Positions 1 to 6,931 of a DNA stretch of 64,000 nt are shown here, one piece after another. How positions within the stretch are numbered: the first letter of the stretch is position 1; the number at the start of each line of letters is the position of its first letter. Location: assembly GCA_019912395.1 (NCBI GenBank), contig JAIOIH010000066.1:35227-99226 (forward strand). Direction: 5' to 3'. The notes beneath the pieces are model-generated. The model did not search any database, was not told where the DNA came from, and saw nothing but the letters and a program-made list of their open reading frames with translations. This DNA comes from Flavobacteriales bacterium. Lineage in GTDB: Bacteria; Bacteroidota; Bacteroidia; Flavobacteriales_F; PHOS-HE28. The translations under genes were made by a program, and so were the position numbers.

Positions 1-851
1 TCGTAATTCGACACGGGATCCTTTTTCTCCCATTCCGCCAGCAGTTCCTTGGGCACATACTTGGTGCCGCTGGCCTCTTCATGCCCCCGCATGCGGAAGG
101 TCATGCACTCCACCAGGATCGGCCGCGGACGGCGACGAATGCTTTCGGCCGCCTCGCGGATGGTGTGGACCACTTCCAGGATGTTGTTGCCGGCCACCAC
201 GCGGCTTTCCATGCCATAGCCCAGGGCCTTATCGCTGATGTACCGGCACTTGAACTGCTCGCTGCTGGGCGTGCTGAGGCCGTAGCCGTTGTTCTCCACC
301 ACGATGATCACCGGCAGGTCCCACACGGCAGCGACGTTCACGCTCTCATGGAAATCGCCCTCGCTGGTGGCGCCGTCGCCGGTGAAGACGAGCGTGCATT
401 TGTGCTCGTTGCGCAGCTTGTGCGCCAGCGCGATGCCGTCCGCCACGCCGAGCTGGGGGCCCAGATGGCTGATCATGCCCACCATCTTGTACTCCTGCGT
501 CCCGAAGTGGAAACTTCTGTCGCGGCCCTTGGTGAAGCCGTTCGCAAACCCCTTGAACTGGCTGAAGAGCCGCGCCATGGGCACCCCGCGCGCGGTGAAC
601 GTGCCAAGGTTGCGGTGCATCGGCAGGAGGTACTCGTCGGCTTCCATGGCCAGCGCCGATCCCACGGCCACCGCTTCCTGCCCGATGCCGCTGAACCATT
701 TGCTGATGCGCCCCTGGCGCAGCATGCTCAGCATCTTCTCCTCGATCAGGCGTGGACGGAGCAATTGCTCGTAGATGCTGAGGAGCTCGGCATCCGTGAG
801 CTTCTTCCGGTCGAATGCGATCTGCTTTTTCTCGATGGTCTCCAGGAACAT
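1..851 (-). CDS. 2-oxoacid dehydrogenase E1 component, alpha part (3' end outside window)
   Basis: Thiamine-diphosphate-dependent E1 subunit of a pyruvate or branched-chain 2-oxoacid dehydrogenase complex, which decarboxylates the 2-oxoacid and passes the acyl group to E2 lipoyl. The 283 visible residues begin MFLETIEKKQ at 851. They contain the TPP-binding signature GDG (residues 158-160) followed about 28 residues later by NN (187-188), and the E1-alpha segments ISKWFSGIGQEA and MRGHEEASGTKY. The frame is still open at the window edge. Bacteroidota often encode E1 as one fused alpha/beta chain of about 650-700 residues, so the beta half may lie beyond position 1; that cannot be decided here. 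A -7-like element (TAACTTTG) sits about 40 bases upstream of the start. The family is certain; the substrate is not. Confidence 0.9.
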   Translation of the reverse strand, partial: MFLETIEKKQIAFDRKKLTDAELLSIYEQLLRPRLIEEKMLSMLRQGRISKWFSGIGQEAVAVGSALAMEADEYLLPMHRNLGTFTARGVPMARLFSQFKGFANGFTKGRDRSFHFGTQEYKMVGMISHLGPQLGVADGIALAHKLRNEHKCTLVFTGDGATSEGDFHESVNVAAVWDLPVIIVVENNGYGLSTPSSEQFKCRYISDKALGYGMESRVVAGNNILEVVHTIREAAESIRRRPRPILVECMTFRMRGHEEASGTKYVPKELLAEWEKKDPVSNY

Positions 852-890
852 GGGGGGTCGGCGGATTCATGCGCGCCGTTCGTTGGGCGG

Positions 891-898
891 CAAAGTTA
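891..898 (-). promoter_or_regulatory. Bacteroidota -7 promoter element for the E1 gene
   Basis: On the minus strand the bases read TAACTTTG, an exact match to the Bacteroidota TAnnTTTG element, ending 39 bases before the E1 start codon. No clear TTG -33 element is seen at the usual 19-base spacing. Confidence 0.45.
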
Positions 899-1037
899 CG
901 GGTTGGTTTTCCGCAGGTGATGGGTTTGGTTTAACCGCAACGACGCTACGGCGCAACGAATACGCCACGTTCCAACGATGTTACACCGCAGATCCCAGCA
1001 AACGCTTGCCCATGGCTCATTCCCCCGTGGTTCCCCT

Positions 1038-1151
1038 TGCCTCTGTGGTCTTGTACACTCCATTCCTCCCTTGCATTTCTCAGCGTCTCCGCGCCTCGGC
1101 GTCTTCTTCATTCTACTCTGGTTCTCCGCACCTCTGTGCCTCTGTGGTTTT
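1038..1151. repeat. Cluster of dispersed intergenic repeat units
   Basis: Three short units lie between the divergent E1 and sulfatase genes: GCCTCTGTGGT at 1039-1049, CTCAGCGTCTCCGCGCCTCGGC from 1078, and CCTCTGTGCCTCTGTGG from 1131. The same words recur at 38512-38543 and, on one or other strand, at 46430-46603, always between genes. They look like a non-coding repeat family. They happen to keep an open frame upstream of the sulfatase gene, which could mislead start prediction. Confidence 0.6.
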
Positions 1152-1194
1152 CCTCACCCTCCTCGCATTCCCTCTCCCTGCCGATCTTCGCGCC

Positions 1195-3048
1195 GTGCCG
1201 AACCTTCGCCCGCTCCGTGTCCTGTTGCTGCGCCTTGCCGTGGTCGCCCTGGTGTTCACCTTGCAACGCCTGGCCTTTGCGGCATTGAACCACACCGCCT
1301 TTCCCGCCGCGCCGTTGCTGGCCTTCATCGGCGGCGTGCGCTTCGACCTCAGCGCGATCGCTTGGCTGTACATGCCGTGGATCCTTGCGATCGTGGTGGC
1401 TCCGAACCCTTCCGGGGGGGTCCGCGTCGTGCAAAAGGTGCTGTTCCACATCAGCAACGTGTTCTGCTTTTTCCTGAACTCCATTGATATCGAGTACTTC
1501 AAGTTCACCTTGAAGCGCAGCACCGTGGACCTCTTCGGCATCGCCACCGGCGGCAATGACCTGGTCAGCTTGGTCCCGGTCTTCCTCAAGGACTTCTGGT
1601 ACATCGCTGTGATCTTCATCGGTTCACTGGCACTGGCGGAATCCGGCTATCGGTGGGCGGGACGCAAACAGGACGCTGAACCCGCAAAACCCTGGTGGGC
1701 GTGGCGCGCCATCACCGTTGCCCTAGTGGTGCTGCTCTCCCGCGGTGGGCTCCAATACATTCCGTTGGGCGTGCTGGGCGCCAGTGAATACGCTTCCCCC
1801 GCCTACATGCCGCTGGTGCTGAACACGCCGTTCACCGTCATGACCAGCATAGGGAAGCCCACGTTGCAGGAAAAGGAATTGATGCCCGAGGAAATGGCCG
1901 ACCGCCTGTGGCCGGTGCGGCACCAGTACGGCGATACGGCCCTTGCTCCCGCAAGGCCGAACGTGGTGGTGATCATCCTCGAAAGCTTCAGCGCGGCTTA
2001 CAGTGCCAGGCTCAACGGCACCGGCCAAGGCTATATGCCCTTTCTGGATTCCCTCATGGAGCATGGCATGTACTTCGACCACGCCTACGCGAACGGACGC
2101 CGCAGCATTGATGGGATCCCTGCGATCCTGGCCTCGCTCCCGAAGATGATGGACGAAGCCTTCATCGAATCCCCTTATGCACAGCAATCCATCAGTGCGC
2201 TCCCGGGACTGTTGGGTGCGGAGGGCTACAGCAGCGCCTTCTTCCACGGTGGGCACAACGGCACCATGGGCTTCGACGCCTTCGCCAATGCTGCCGGTTT
2301 CCAGCGCTACGTGGGCCGTGACCAATACCCGGACAGCAAGGACTACGACGGCACCTGGGGCATCCGCGACCGGCCCTTCCTCCAGTACTTCGCCCGGGAA
2401 ATGGACGCCCAACAGCAGCCCTTCGTGAACTGCCTCTTCACACTTTCGTCACACCACCCCTACAGGCTACTGCCCGCGGATGCGGAACGGTTCGCGGGCG
2501 GCGACCTGCCGATCATGCCCACCTTGCGCTATTCCGACGATGCCCTGCGCCAGTTCTTCAACACGGCGAGGACCAGACCATGGTTCCGCAACACGCTCTT
2601 CGTGATCACATCGGACCATACCGCGGACCTCGAACGCCAGGGAGAGACCAGTGGTGCCGCGTTCGACCATTGGCTGCCGATGCTCTATTACATGCCCTCG
2701 GCGATCGCGCCGCGCAAGGAAACCCGCGTGACACAGCAGATCGACATCCTGCCCACGGTGCTGGACATCATCGGCTATCCGAAACCCTTCTTCGCCTTTG
2801 GCAGCAGCGTTCTCCGGAATGAGCGCATCCCGGCGGCGGTGAGCGAAAGCAACGCCACGTGGCTCCTTATCGGGGATAGCTGCCAATTGCGTTCGGACGG
2901 TACACGCATACTCTGGGAAGCTGGCATGAACGGTGCAAAGGATCCCGCTCCGGGATCGGTGGAGGAGCATCTGCCCGTGCTGCAAGCCGCGATCCAGCAG
3001 TACAACAATCACCTCCTGCGCCGCGACATGCTGCTGAAGACCCAATGA
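1195..3048 (+). CDS. LtaS-type sulfatase-fold membrane enzyme (phosphoglycerol transferase-like)
   Basis: A 617-residue inner-membrane enzyme of the alkaline phosphatase/sulfatase superfamily, related to lipoteichoic acid synthase and phosphoglycerol transferases. About five membrane segments fill the first 190 residues. The extracytoplasmic catalytic domain follows, with a metal-binding segment NVVVIILESFS (from 256), the nucleophile segment RRSIDG (from 303; Ser304 in the Thr/Ser position) and the late metal motif SDH (473-475). The frame is open upstream to 775, but that stretch crosses intergenic repeats, so I place the start at GTG 1195, just before the first membrane helix. The stop overlaps the next start (ATGA). 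In Bacteroidota such enzymes may decorate a glycan or lipid with a phospho-alcohol; the substrate is unknown. The overlapping lipid-kinase-like gene suggests a joint role in lipid or envelope metabolism (inference). Confidence 0.85.
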   Translation: MPNLRPLRVLLLRLAVVALVFTLQRLAFAALNHTAFPAAPLLAFIGGVRFDLSAIAWLYMPWILAIVVAPNPSGGVRVVQKVLFHISNVFCFFLNSIDIEYFKFTLKRSTVDLFGIATGGNDLVSLVPVFLKDFWYIAVIFIGSLALAESGYRWAGRKQDAEPAKPWWAWRAITVALVVLLSRGGLQYIPLGVLGASEYASPAYMPLVLNTPFTVMTSIGKPTLQEKELMPEEMADRLWPVRHQYGDTALAPARPNVVVIILESFSAAYSARLNGTGQGYMPFLDSLMEHGMYFDHAYANGRRSIDGIPAILASLPKMMDEAFIESPYAQQSISALPGLLGAEGYSSAFFHGGHNGTMGFDAFANAAGFQRYVGRDQYPDSKDYDGTWGIRDRPFLQYFAREMDAQQQPFVNCLFTLSSHHPYRLLPADAERFAGGDLPIMPTLRYSDDALRQFFNTARTRPWFRNTLFVITSDHTADLERQGETSGAAFDHWLPMLYYMPSAIAPRKETRVTQQIDILPTVLDIIGYPKPFFAFGSSVLRNERIPAAVSESNATWLLIGDSCQLRSDGTRILWEAGMNGAKDPAPGSVEEHLPVLQAAIQQYNNHLLRRDMLLKTQ

Positions 3049-3911
3049 AGATCGTGGTCGTCATCAATCCCCGCTCGGGGAAGAAACGCGCGGAGAGCCT
3101 GCGTGGCGCGGCGGTGCAATGCGCCAAGGATGGCGGCCACGAGCTGGAGATCCGAACCATTGCAGGGCCCGGCGATGGAACACGCTTCGCACAGGAAGCC
3201 ATGGCCATCGGAGCGGACCGGGTCATCTCCATCGGCGGCGACGGCACCCTGAACGCCATCGCCGTCGGCATGGTAGGCTCCAAGCTGCAGCTTGGTATTG
3301 TGCCCATGGGCTCCGGCAACGGCTATGCTCGCTCCCTGGGTCTGCCCCGCGATCCCTTGGCCGCTTTGCGCTTGGCCTTCGCGGGAACTACCCGCCAGAT
3401 GGACGTGTGCTATTTGAACGACCGCCTGTTCCTCGGCACCGCCGGCCTCGGTTTCGATGCCCGCGTGGCCTGGGAGTTCGACCAAAGCCAAGGCCGCGGC
3501 GTATGGAACTACATGCGGCTGATCATCAAGCACGTCCTCGGTGCCAAACCCATGCGCACCGTGCTGAAGGCGAACCATGAAACGCGCGAGGACCACGTGC
3601 TGATGCTCGTGTTCTGCAACACCCGGGAGTTCGGCAATGGCGCCGTGATCAGCCCCGGATCGCTACCGGACGACGGGCTCGCCGAACTGCGCATCGTGAC
3701 CAAGCCTCCCTTCCTCCCCATGCTCTGGGCGTTCATCCGCATGTACACCGGCCGCATCGATGGAAGCCCCTACATCACCAACATCGTTGCGGACCAGGCC
3801 ACGGTACACCAGGAAGGTGTGCTCGCGCACTTGGACGGCGAGCCGGTGGAGATCGGGCAGGAAGTGCAGTTCCGCTTGGAGGCGAAGCGGCTTTGGGTGG
3901 TGGGGAAGTAG
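3045..3911 (+). CDS. Diacylglycerol kinase catalytic domain protein (YegS/DgkB-like lipid kinase)
   Basis: A 288-residue lipid kinase that uses ATP to phosphorylate diacylglycerol or a related lipid or sphingoid base. It begins with the nucleotide-binding strand IVVVINPRSGKK, has the hallmark loop GGDGT at 64-68 and GSGNGYARSLGLP shortly after, and ends with the usual beta-rich C-terminal domain (HLDGEPVEIG). Length matches the family. It overlaps the upstream LtaS-like gene by four bases (ATGA), so the two are translationally coupled. LtaS-type enzymes release diacylglycerol when they use phosphatidylglycerol, and a diacylglycerol kinase would recycle it. This is a plausible reason for the pairing but an inference. 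Confidence 0.9.
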   Translation: MKIVVVINPRSGKKRAESLRGAAVQCAKDGGHELEIRTIAGPGDGTRFAQEAMAIGADRVISIGGDGTLNAIAVGMVGSKLQLGIVPMGSGNGYARSLGLPRDPLAALRLAFAGTTRQMDVCYLNDRLFLGTAGLGFDARVAWEFDQSQGRGVWNYMRLIIKHVLGAKPMRTVLKANHETREDHVLMLVFCNTREFGNGAVISPGSLPDDGLAELRIVTKPPFLPMLWAFIRMYTGRIDGSPYITNIVADQATVHQEGVLAHLDGEPVEIGQEVQFRLEAKRLWVVGK

Positions 3912-3991
3912 GGCCATCGACCTTGGCAAGGCTCTTTCTCGCGGCCTGAAGAAGTGCGGATCAACCGATCCCCTACCTTGTACTGCCGAAA

Positions 3992-4175
3992 ACATAACTG
4001 GCACGTTACGCCGGATCACCAGTTCATTGGGCAAACCATTGACCTCAAGCATGTCCGCAACGATCCAAGAAGCCACTCCTACGTACATTGCTGGACCCCA
4101 GCATTTTATACGCTTGGAATGGGGTCCCGCGATAGTGGATATTGCAACAGATCCTTGGTAGTCCACTTGTTATGG
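3992..4175 (+). other. Non-coding palindromic region; possible degenerate recombination site
   Basis: No convincing gene lies between 3912 and 4197. The stretch holds a hairpin whose central arms, GGACCCCA (4093-4100) and TGGGGTCC (4120-4127), are perfect. It is extended by ATTGC/GCGAT (4087-4091 with 4129-4133, one G-T pair) and CCACT/AGTGG (4073-4077 with 4134-4138, with a nine-base bulge). The outer words ACATAAC (3992-3998) and GTTATGG (4169-4175) pair at six of seven positions. That layout resembles a long degenerate attC site preceding the cassette, but at about 184 bases it is longer than most attC sites. Confidence 0.35.
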
Positions 4176-4831
4176 TTTATTTAAAAACAGGCAGTAAATG
4201 AAACAACTTCTCACAATTCTACTAATTTTTACTTCTTTACAGTTTTTCGGACAGACAGGGAAAGCGGGGAAATTAAAAGAAGGTGTCACCATTGATACAT
4301 TATTTGTGAGTATTCAGTTTTCAGATACTGCGGATCTTGTACTTCAAAAAGAACTTTTAACCCAATTTGATAATATTACAACTTCTTTCAACTCAGAAGA
4401 AGACGCTTTCACATTGATAATTGACAGTACAAGAAATAATCGGTCCATAAATTTTATAATTGGATCTGTTAAGTATGTTGATTGGAAAAAGAATTTATGG
4501 GTAACGGGACTTGACCTTGCTTTAATTGGCGCAAATATTCTAATAATGCCCTATTTTCCGCCAATAATCCCTTTTTATTTAATGCCAGCTACAATTTGTC
4601 ATGTTGATATAGAGAGTTCGGATGACCTATTCTACAAACAAGATCGAATCTCTGTAAACCCAAATGGTTACTTCGCAAAAAATGGGTCACAGAAAATTCG
4701 TCTAAAGAAGAAGTTTGATAAAGTGTTTTACAAATATTTTGTCAGGCTGAATAAACAGAATGAAAAAATCAACAAGCCATAACAAAACCTAAGAATACAT
4801 GCCCTACGGGACACGTTTCTTAGCTTAGTCG
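4170..4831 (+). mobile_element. Putative integron-type gene cassette (one gene plus attC)
   Basis: The unit has the boundaries expected of an integron cassette. Its left junction lies in G|TTATGG (4169-4175). Its gene starts 28 bases inside, and the stop codon overlaps the heptamer CCATAAC (4777-4783), the exact reverse complement of GTTATGG. A 61-base imperfect palindrome follows, ending in GTTACAA (4831-4837). In a genuine cassette the R'' box and the 5' end are complementary because they form the two ends of the circular attC, as seen here. The unit is clearly AT-rich against G+C-rich flanks. No integrase gene or attI is in the window, so it would be an isolated (CALIN-like) or decayed cassette. 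Confidence 0.6.
4198..4782 (+). CDS. Predicted exported protein of unknown function, AT-rich (cassette gene)
   Basis: A 194-residue protein I do not recognise. It starts with a clear signal peptide (MKQLLTILLIFTSLQFFGQ, cleavage after about residue 19). A polar segment follows, then a hydrophobic stretch near residues 105-130 rich in Pro, Ile and Leu, then a very basic Lys/Asn-rich C-terminus. Codon use is strongly A/T-biased, unlike every other gene in the window, indicating recent acquisition from a low-G+C donor, probably another Bacteroidota. The start is an ATG 28 bases after the inferred cassette boundary. The stop TAA lies inside the attC R'' heptamer. No promoter is obvious, as is usual for cassette genes. 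Confidence 0.75.
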   Translation: MKQLLTILLIFTSLQFFGQTGKAGKLKEGVTIDTLFVSIQFSDTADLVLQKELLTQFDNITTSFNSEEDAFTLIIDSTRNNRSINFIIGSVKYVDWKKNLWVTGLDLALIGANILIMPYFPPIIPFYLMPATICHVDIESSDDLFYKQDRISVNPNGYFAKNGSQKIRLKKKFDKVFYKYFVRLNKQNEKINKP

Positions 4832-4837
4832 TTACAA
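4777..4837 (+). other. attC-like recombination site
   Basis: A 61-base imperfect palindrome. The outer R''-like box is CCATAAC (4777-4783) and the R'-like box is GTTACAA (4831-4837). The inner arms CTAAGAA (4789-4795) and TTCTTAG (4817-4823) are a perfect 7-bp stem. A further stem joins AC/GT (4797-4798 with 4815-4816), TG/CA (4800-4801 with 4812-4813) and CCC/GGG (4802-4804 with 4808-4810), with an unpaired A at 4811 and a three-base loop. Unpaired spacers separate the R and L boxes. Length, bulged base and box order fit attC; the R boxes match the RYYYAAC/GTTRRRY consensus only loosely. Confidence 0.55.
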
Positions 4838-4873
4838 CGGTGATCCGGACGATCTCCCACCTTTACCAGCGCC

Positions 4874-5419
4874 ATGCGGCTGCTCCCCTGCCTCCTTGTG
4901 ATCGCCCTCTCGGCCTGCGGCAATCCGCCGCCAGGAGGCCCTGCCGAAGTGCCTGTACCGGAAGTAGAACCCGCACACGTGGAGGTGAAGGTGACGGTCC
5001 CGGACAGCAGTACCTCCCTCCAACCCGCCGCCGACGCAGCAAGGTCGGATAGCCTACCGCGGACAAAACGGATCCCTGCGAGCCACGGCGCGGAGGACGG
5101 TGGATGCACCGGATACGCGGGTTATGCAAATGGCATGGGTACCATCACCACCCATATCCCGAAAAGCCAATGGCCCGAACGGGAGGTGGAGGTACTCGAG
5201 ATGCTGCCCACCGTGTTCACCATGGCGGAGGAGTCCGCTCCGCGATACATCGCCGACGACTTCGAGCACGGCATCTCCACGGAGCACAGCACCATGCCGG
5301 ACACACTGCCGGTCATGGTCTCCGTTCTTGAGAATTGCCGCGCGAGCCGACCCTATGTGAAGCTTCGATATCGCGTGTGGAGGTCCGGCGATGGCGGGTT
5401 CGGGACGGATGGGCCGTGA
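4874..5419 (+). CDS. Predicted lipoprotein of unknown function
   Basis: A 181-residue protein with a lipoprotein signal (MRLLPCLLVIALSAC; lipobox LSAC, acylated Cys at about residue 15). A Pro/Val/Glu-rich linker follows, typical of outer-membrane lipoproteins. The body includes CTGYAGYANGMGTITTHI and ends with VKLRYRVWRSG; I recognise no family. It is G+C-rich like the chromosome, so it marks the right flank of the AT-rich cassette, starting 37 bases after the attC-like site. It converges with a broken gene on the opposite strand that ends at 5433. Confidence 0.65.
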   Translation: MRLLPCLLVIALSACGNPPPGGPAEVPVPEVEPAHVEVKVTVPDSSTSLQPAADAARSDSLPRTKRIPASHGAEDGGCTGYAGYANGMGTITTHIPKSQWPEREVEVLEMLPTVFTMAEESAPRYIADDFEHGISTEHSTMPDTLPVMVSVLENCRASRPYVKLRYRVWRSGDGGFGTDGP

Positions 5420-5432
5420 GCGGCATCCGCCA

Positions 5433-5674
5433 TCACTTCACCAGTTCAATGCTGTTCTTCCGCAGGGTCTCCAGCTTGGGAGCCTGCACCATCTGTCCGT
5501 GCTACTACCCCCTGTTGCCGGTACTGCCCCGTCGAACCAAACATAGTCACCCGGAACCTCGAACCATTGGCCATGGCCGCCGCGCATTTCAATAGGGAAC
5601 CGATGCTCGGTGCGGGATGGCACAGCGAATTGCCGGAGCGAAGGAAAGCGGTCTCGGGAAGGGGCCGCTTCCAT
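5433..5674 (-). pseudogene. Frameshifted remnant of an unknown gene
   Basis: Two minus-strand frames are protein-like in succession. The first carries FPIEMRGGHGQWFEVPGDYV and continues VWFDGAVPATGGSSTD. The second, one base out of register from about 5500, continues QMVQAPKLETLRKNSIELVK and ends with TGA at 5433-5435. Neither frame alone gives a sensible protein, but the join does. The true 5' end is unclear; further protein-like sequence (VRTITTRKCTGFVPDTHG) occurs in a third frame up to about 5790, so there may be two shifts. No family was recognised. This accounts for most of the apparent gap from 5420 to 5833. Confidence 0.4.
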
Positions 5675-5802
5675 GTGTATCCGGCACGAAGCCGGTGCAT
5701 TTCCGCGTGGTGATGGTGCGGACCTGGGTTCCTGGCGGAAAGCTGTTCCGGACCTGGGCGCGAGTTAACGTTAATTGCCAAGCTCCAACCCGAAACATTG
5801 CT

Positions 5803-5810
5803 TACCTTTG
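5803..5810 (+). promoter_or_regulatory. -7 promoter element for the dehydrogenase/dps unit
   Basis: TACCTTTG matches the Bacteroidota TAnnTTTG element exactly and ends 23 bases before the dehydrogenase start. The nearest upstream TTG (5775-5777) is 25 bases away, longer than the usual 19, so only the -7 part is well supported. Confidence 0.4.
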
Positions 5811-5833
5811 AAACAATTGAAAATCAAGGCATT

Positions 5834-6895
5834 ATGGCAGAAATGAAAGCGGCTCGCTGGCACGCGGCGAAGGACATACGGGTAGAGAAGGCCCCCATCC
5901 CCACCCCCACTGACGATCAAGTGAAGATCGAGGTGAAGTTCACGGGCATCTGCGGTTCCGACCTGCACGAATACACCCACGGCCCACAGCTGATCCCGAC
6001 GAAGAAGCCCTATCCGCTCAACGGACACATGGGCGTTACCACCCTGGGCCACGAATTTGCCGGGGTGGTCGTTGGAACGGGGAAGAACGTGACCCACGTG
6101 AAAAAGGGGGACCGCGTGGTGGTGGAACCGATCTTCCGGAATCCCGAAAGTCCGTTCATCACGACCGGGGAATACAACCTGTCCGAGCCCTTGGGCTTCG
6201 TAGGGCTTACGGCCAACGGGGCCTTCGCCAAATACGTGGTGGTGGAAGACTACATGGTGCATAGGATGCCCGACAAGATGACCTTTGAGCAAGGCGCCAT
6301 TGTGGAACCTGCTGCGGTCGCGGCTTACGCGATCCAACAAAGCGGAATGGAATTGGGCGACACGATCTTCATTGCGGGTGCAGGTCCCATCGGTCTGCTC
6401 ACCGTCCAGGTCGCCGTGGCCAGCGGTGCTTCGCAAATTTTCGTGTCGGACGTTTCGGAAAGCAGACTGGAAAAGGCCAAGGAGGTGGGCGCAACGCACA
6501 TTTTCGACGCACGCGACAAGGACATTCCCCAACGGATCAGGAAGATGACCGGCCATGGCGTTGATGTGTTCATCGATGCGGCCGGTGTCCAAGCCTCTTT
6601 CGATACGGGCATCAGCAGCCTGCGCAACGGCGGCACGGCCATTCTGGTCGCCCTTTTCGCCAAGAGCGTCCAACACAATGCCCTCGATCACACGTTGCGG
6701 GAATTGACCATTAAAGGAACCGCCGCCTATCGCAACATTTTCCCCGAGGTCATGGCGCTGATCAACAGTGGCAGGTTGCCCGTGGAAAAGCTGATCACCA
6801 GTGTGATCGCCTTGGACGAGATCGTGGAGAAGGGCTTTGAGGCGCTGACCAAGGACCCTTCGGAAGTGAAGATCCTGGTCGATCTCGACCGTTAA
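5834..6895 (+). CDS. Zinc-dependent medium-chain dehydrogenase (butanediol/threonine dehydrogenase-like)
   Basis: A 353-residue NAD(P)-dependent alcohol dehydrogenase, closest in layout to (R,R)-butanediol and threonine 3-dehydrogenases. Catalytic zinc ligands are visible: Cys40 in GICGSD, and His73-Glu74 in GHEFAG. A further conserved Glu lies in IVEPAAVA, and the Rossmann motif is GAGPIG. The structural-zinc loop that normally carries four cysteines (C-x2-C-x2-C-x7-C) has Asn103, Ser106, Ile109 and Ser117 instead, so the structural zinc is absent. Some bacterial butanediol dehydrogenases share this. The start is ATG 5834; an upstream TTG is unlikely. It is followed after 36 bases by dps on the same strand, probably co-transcribed. 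The substrate cannot be set from sequence alone. Confidence 0.85.
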   Translation: MAEMKAARWHAAKDIRVEKAPIPTPTDDQVKIEVKFTGICGSDLHEYTHGPQLIPTKKPYPLNGHMGVTTLGHEFAGVVVGTGKNVTHVKKGDRVVVEPIFRNPESPFITTGEYNLSEPLGFVGLTANGAFAKYVVVEDYMVHRMPDKMTFEQGAIVEPAAVAAYAIQQSGMELGDTIFIAGAGPIGLLTVQVAVASGASQIFVSDVSESRLEKAKEVGATHIFDARDKDIPQRIRKMTGHGVDVFIDAAGVQASFDTGISSLRNGGTAILVALFAKSVQHNALDHTLRELTIKGTAAYRNIFPEVMALINSGRLPVEKLITSVIALDEIVEKGFEALTKDPSEVKILVDLDR

Positions 6896-6931
6896 GAAGA
6901 AACCCGAACAGAAACCAACAAACCAACGAAC

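Noticed and set aside
346..870. ATG-initiated minus-strand frame overlapping the E1 gene
   Set aside because: It is out of frame with the E1 protein; only the frame starting at 851 shows TPP-binding and E1 motifs.
3663..4166. Minus-strand frame of 167 codons across the lipid kinase end and the gap
   Set aside because: Mostly antisense to the kinase gene; its upstream part falls in the palindromic non-coding region and shows no family features.
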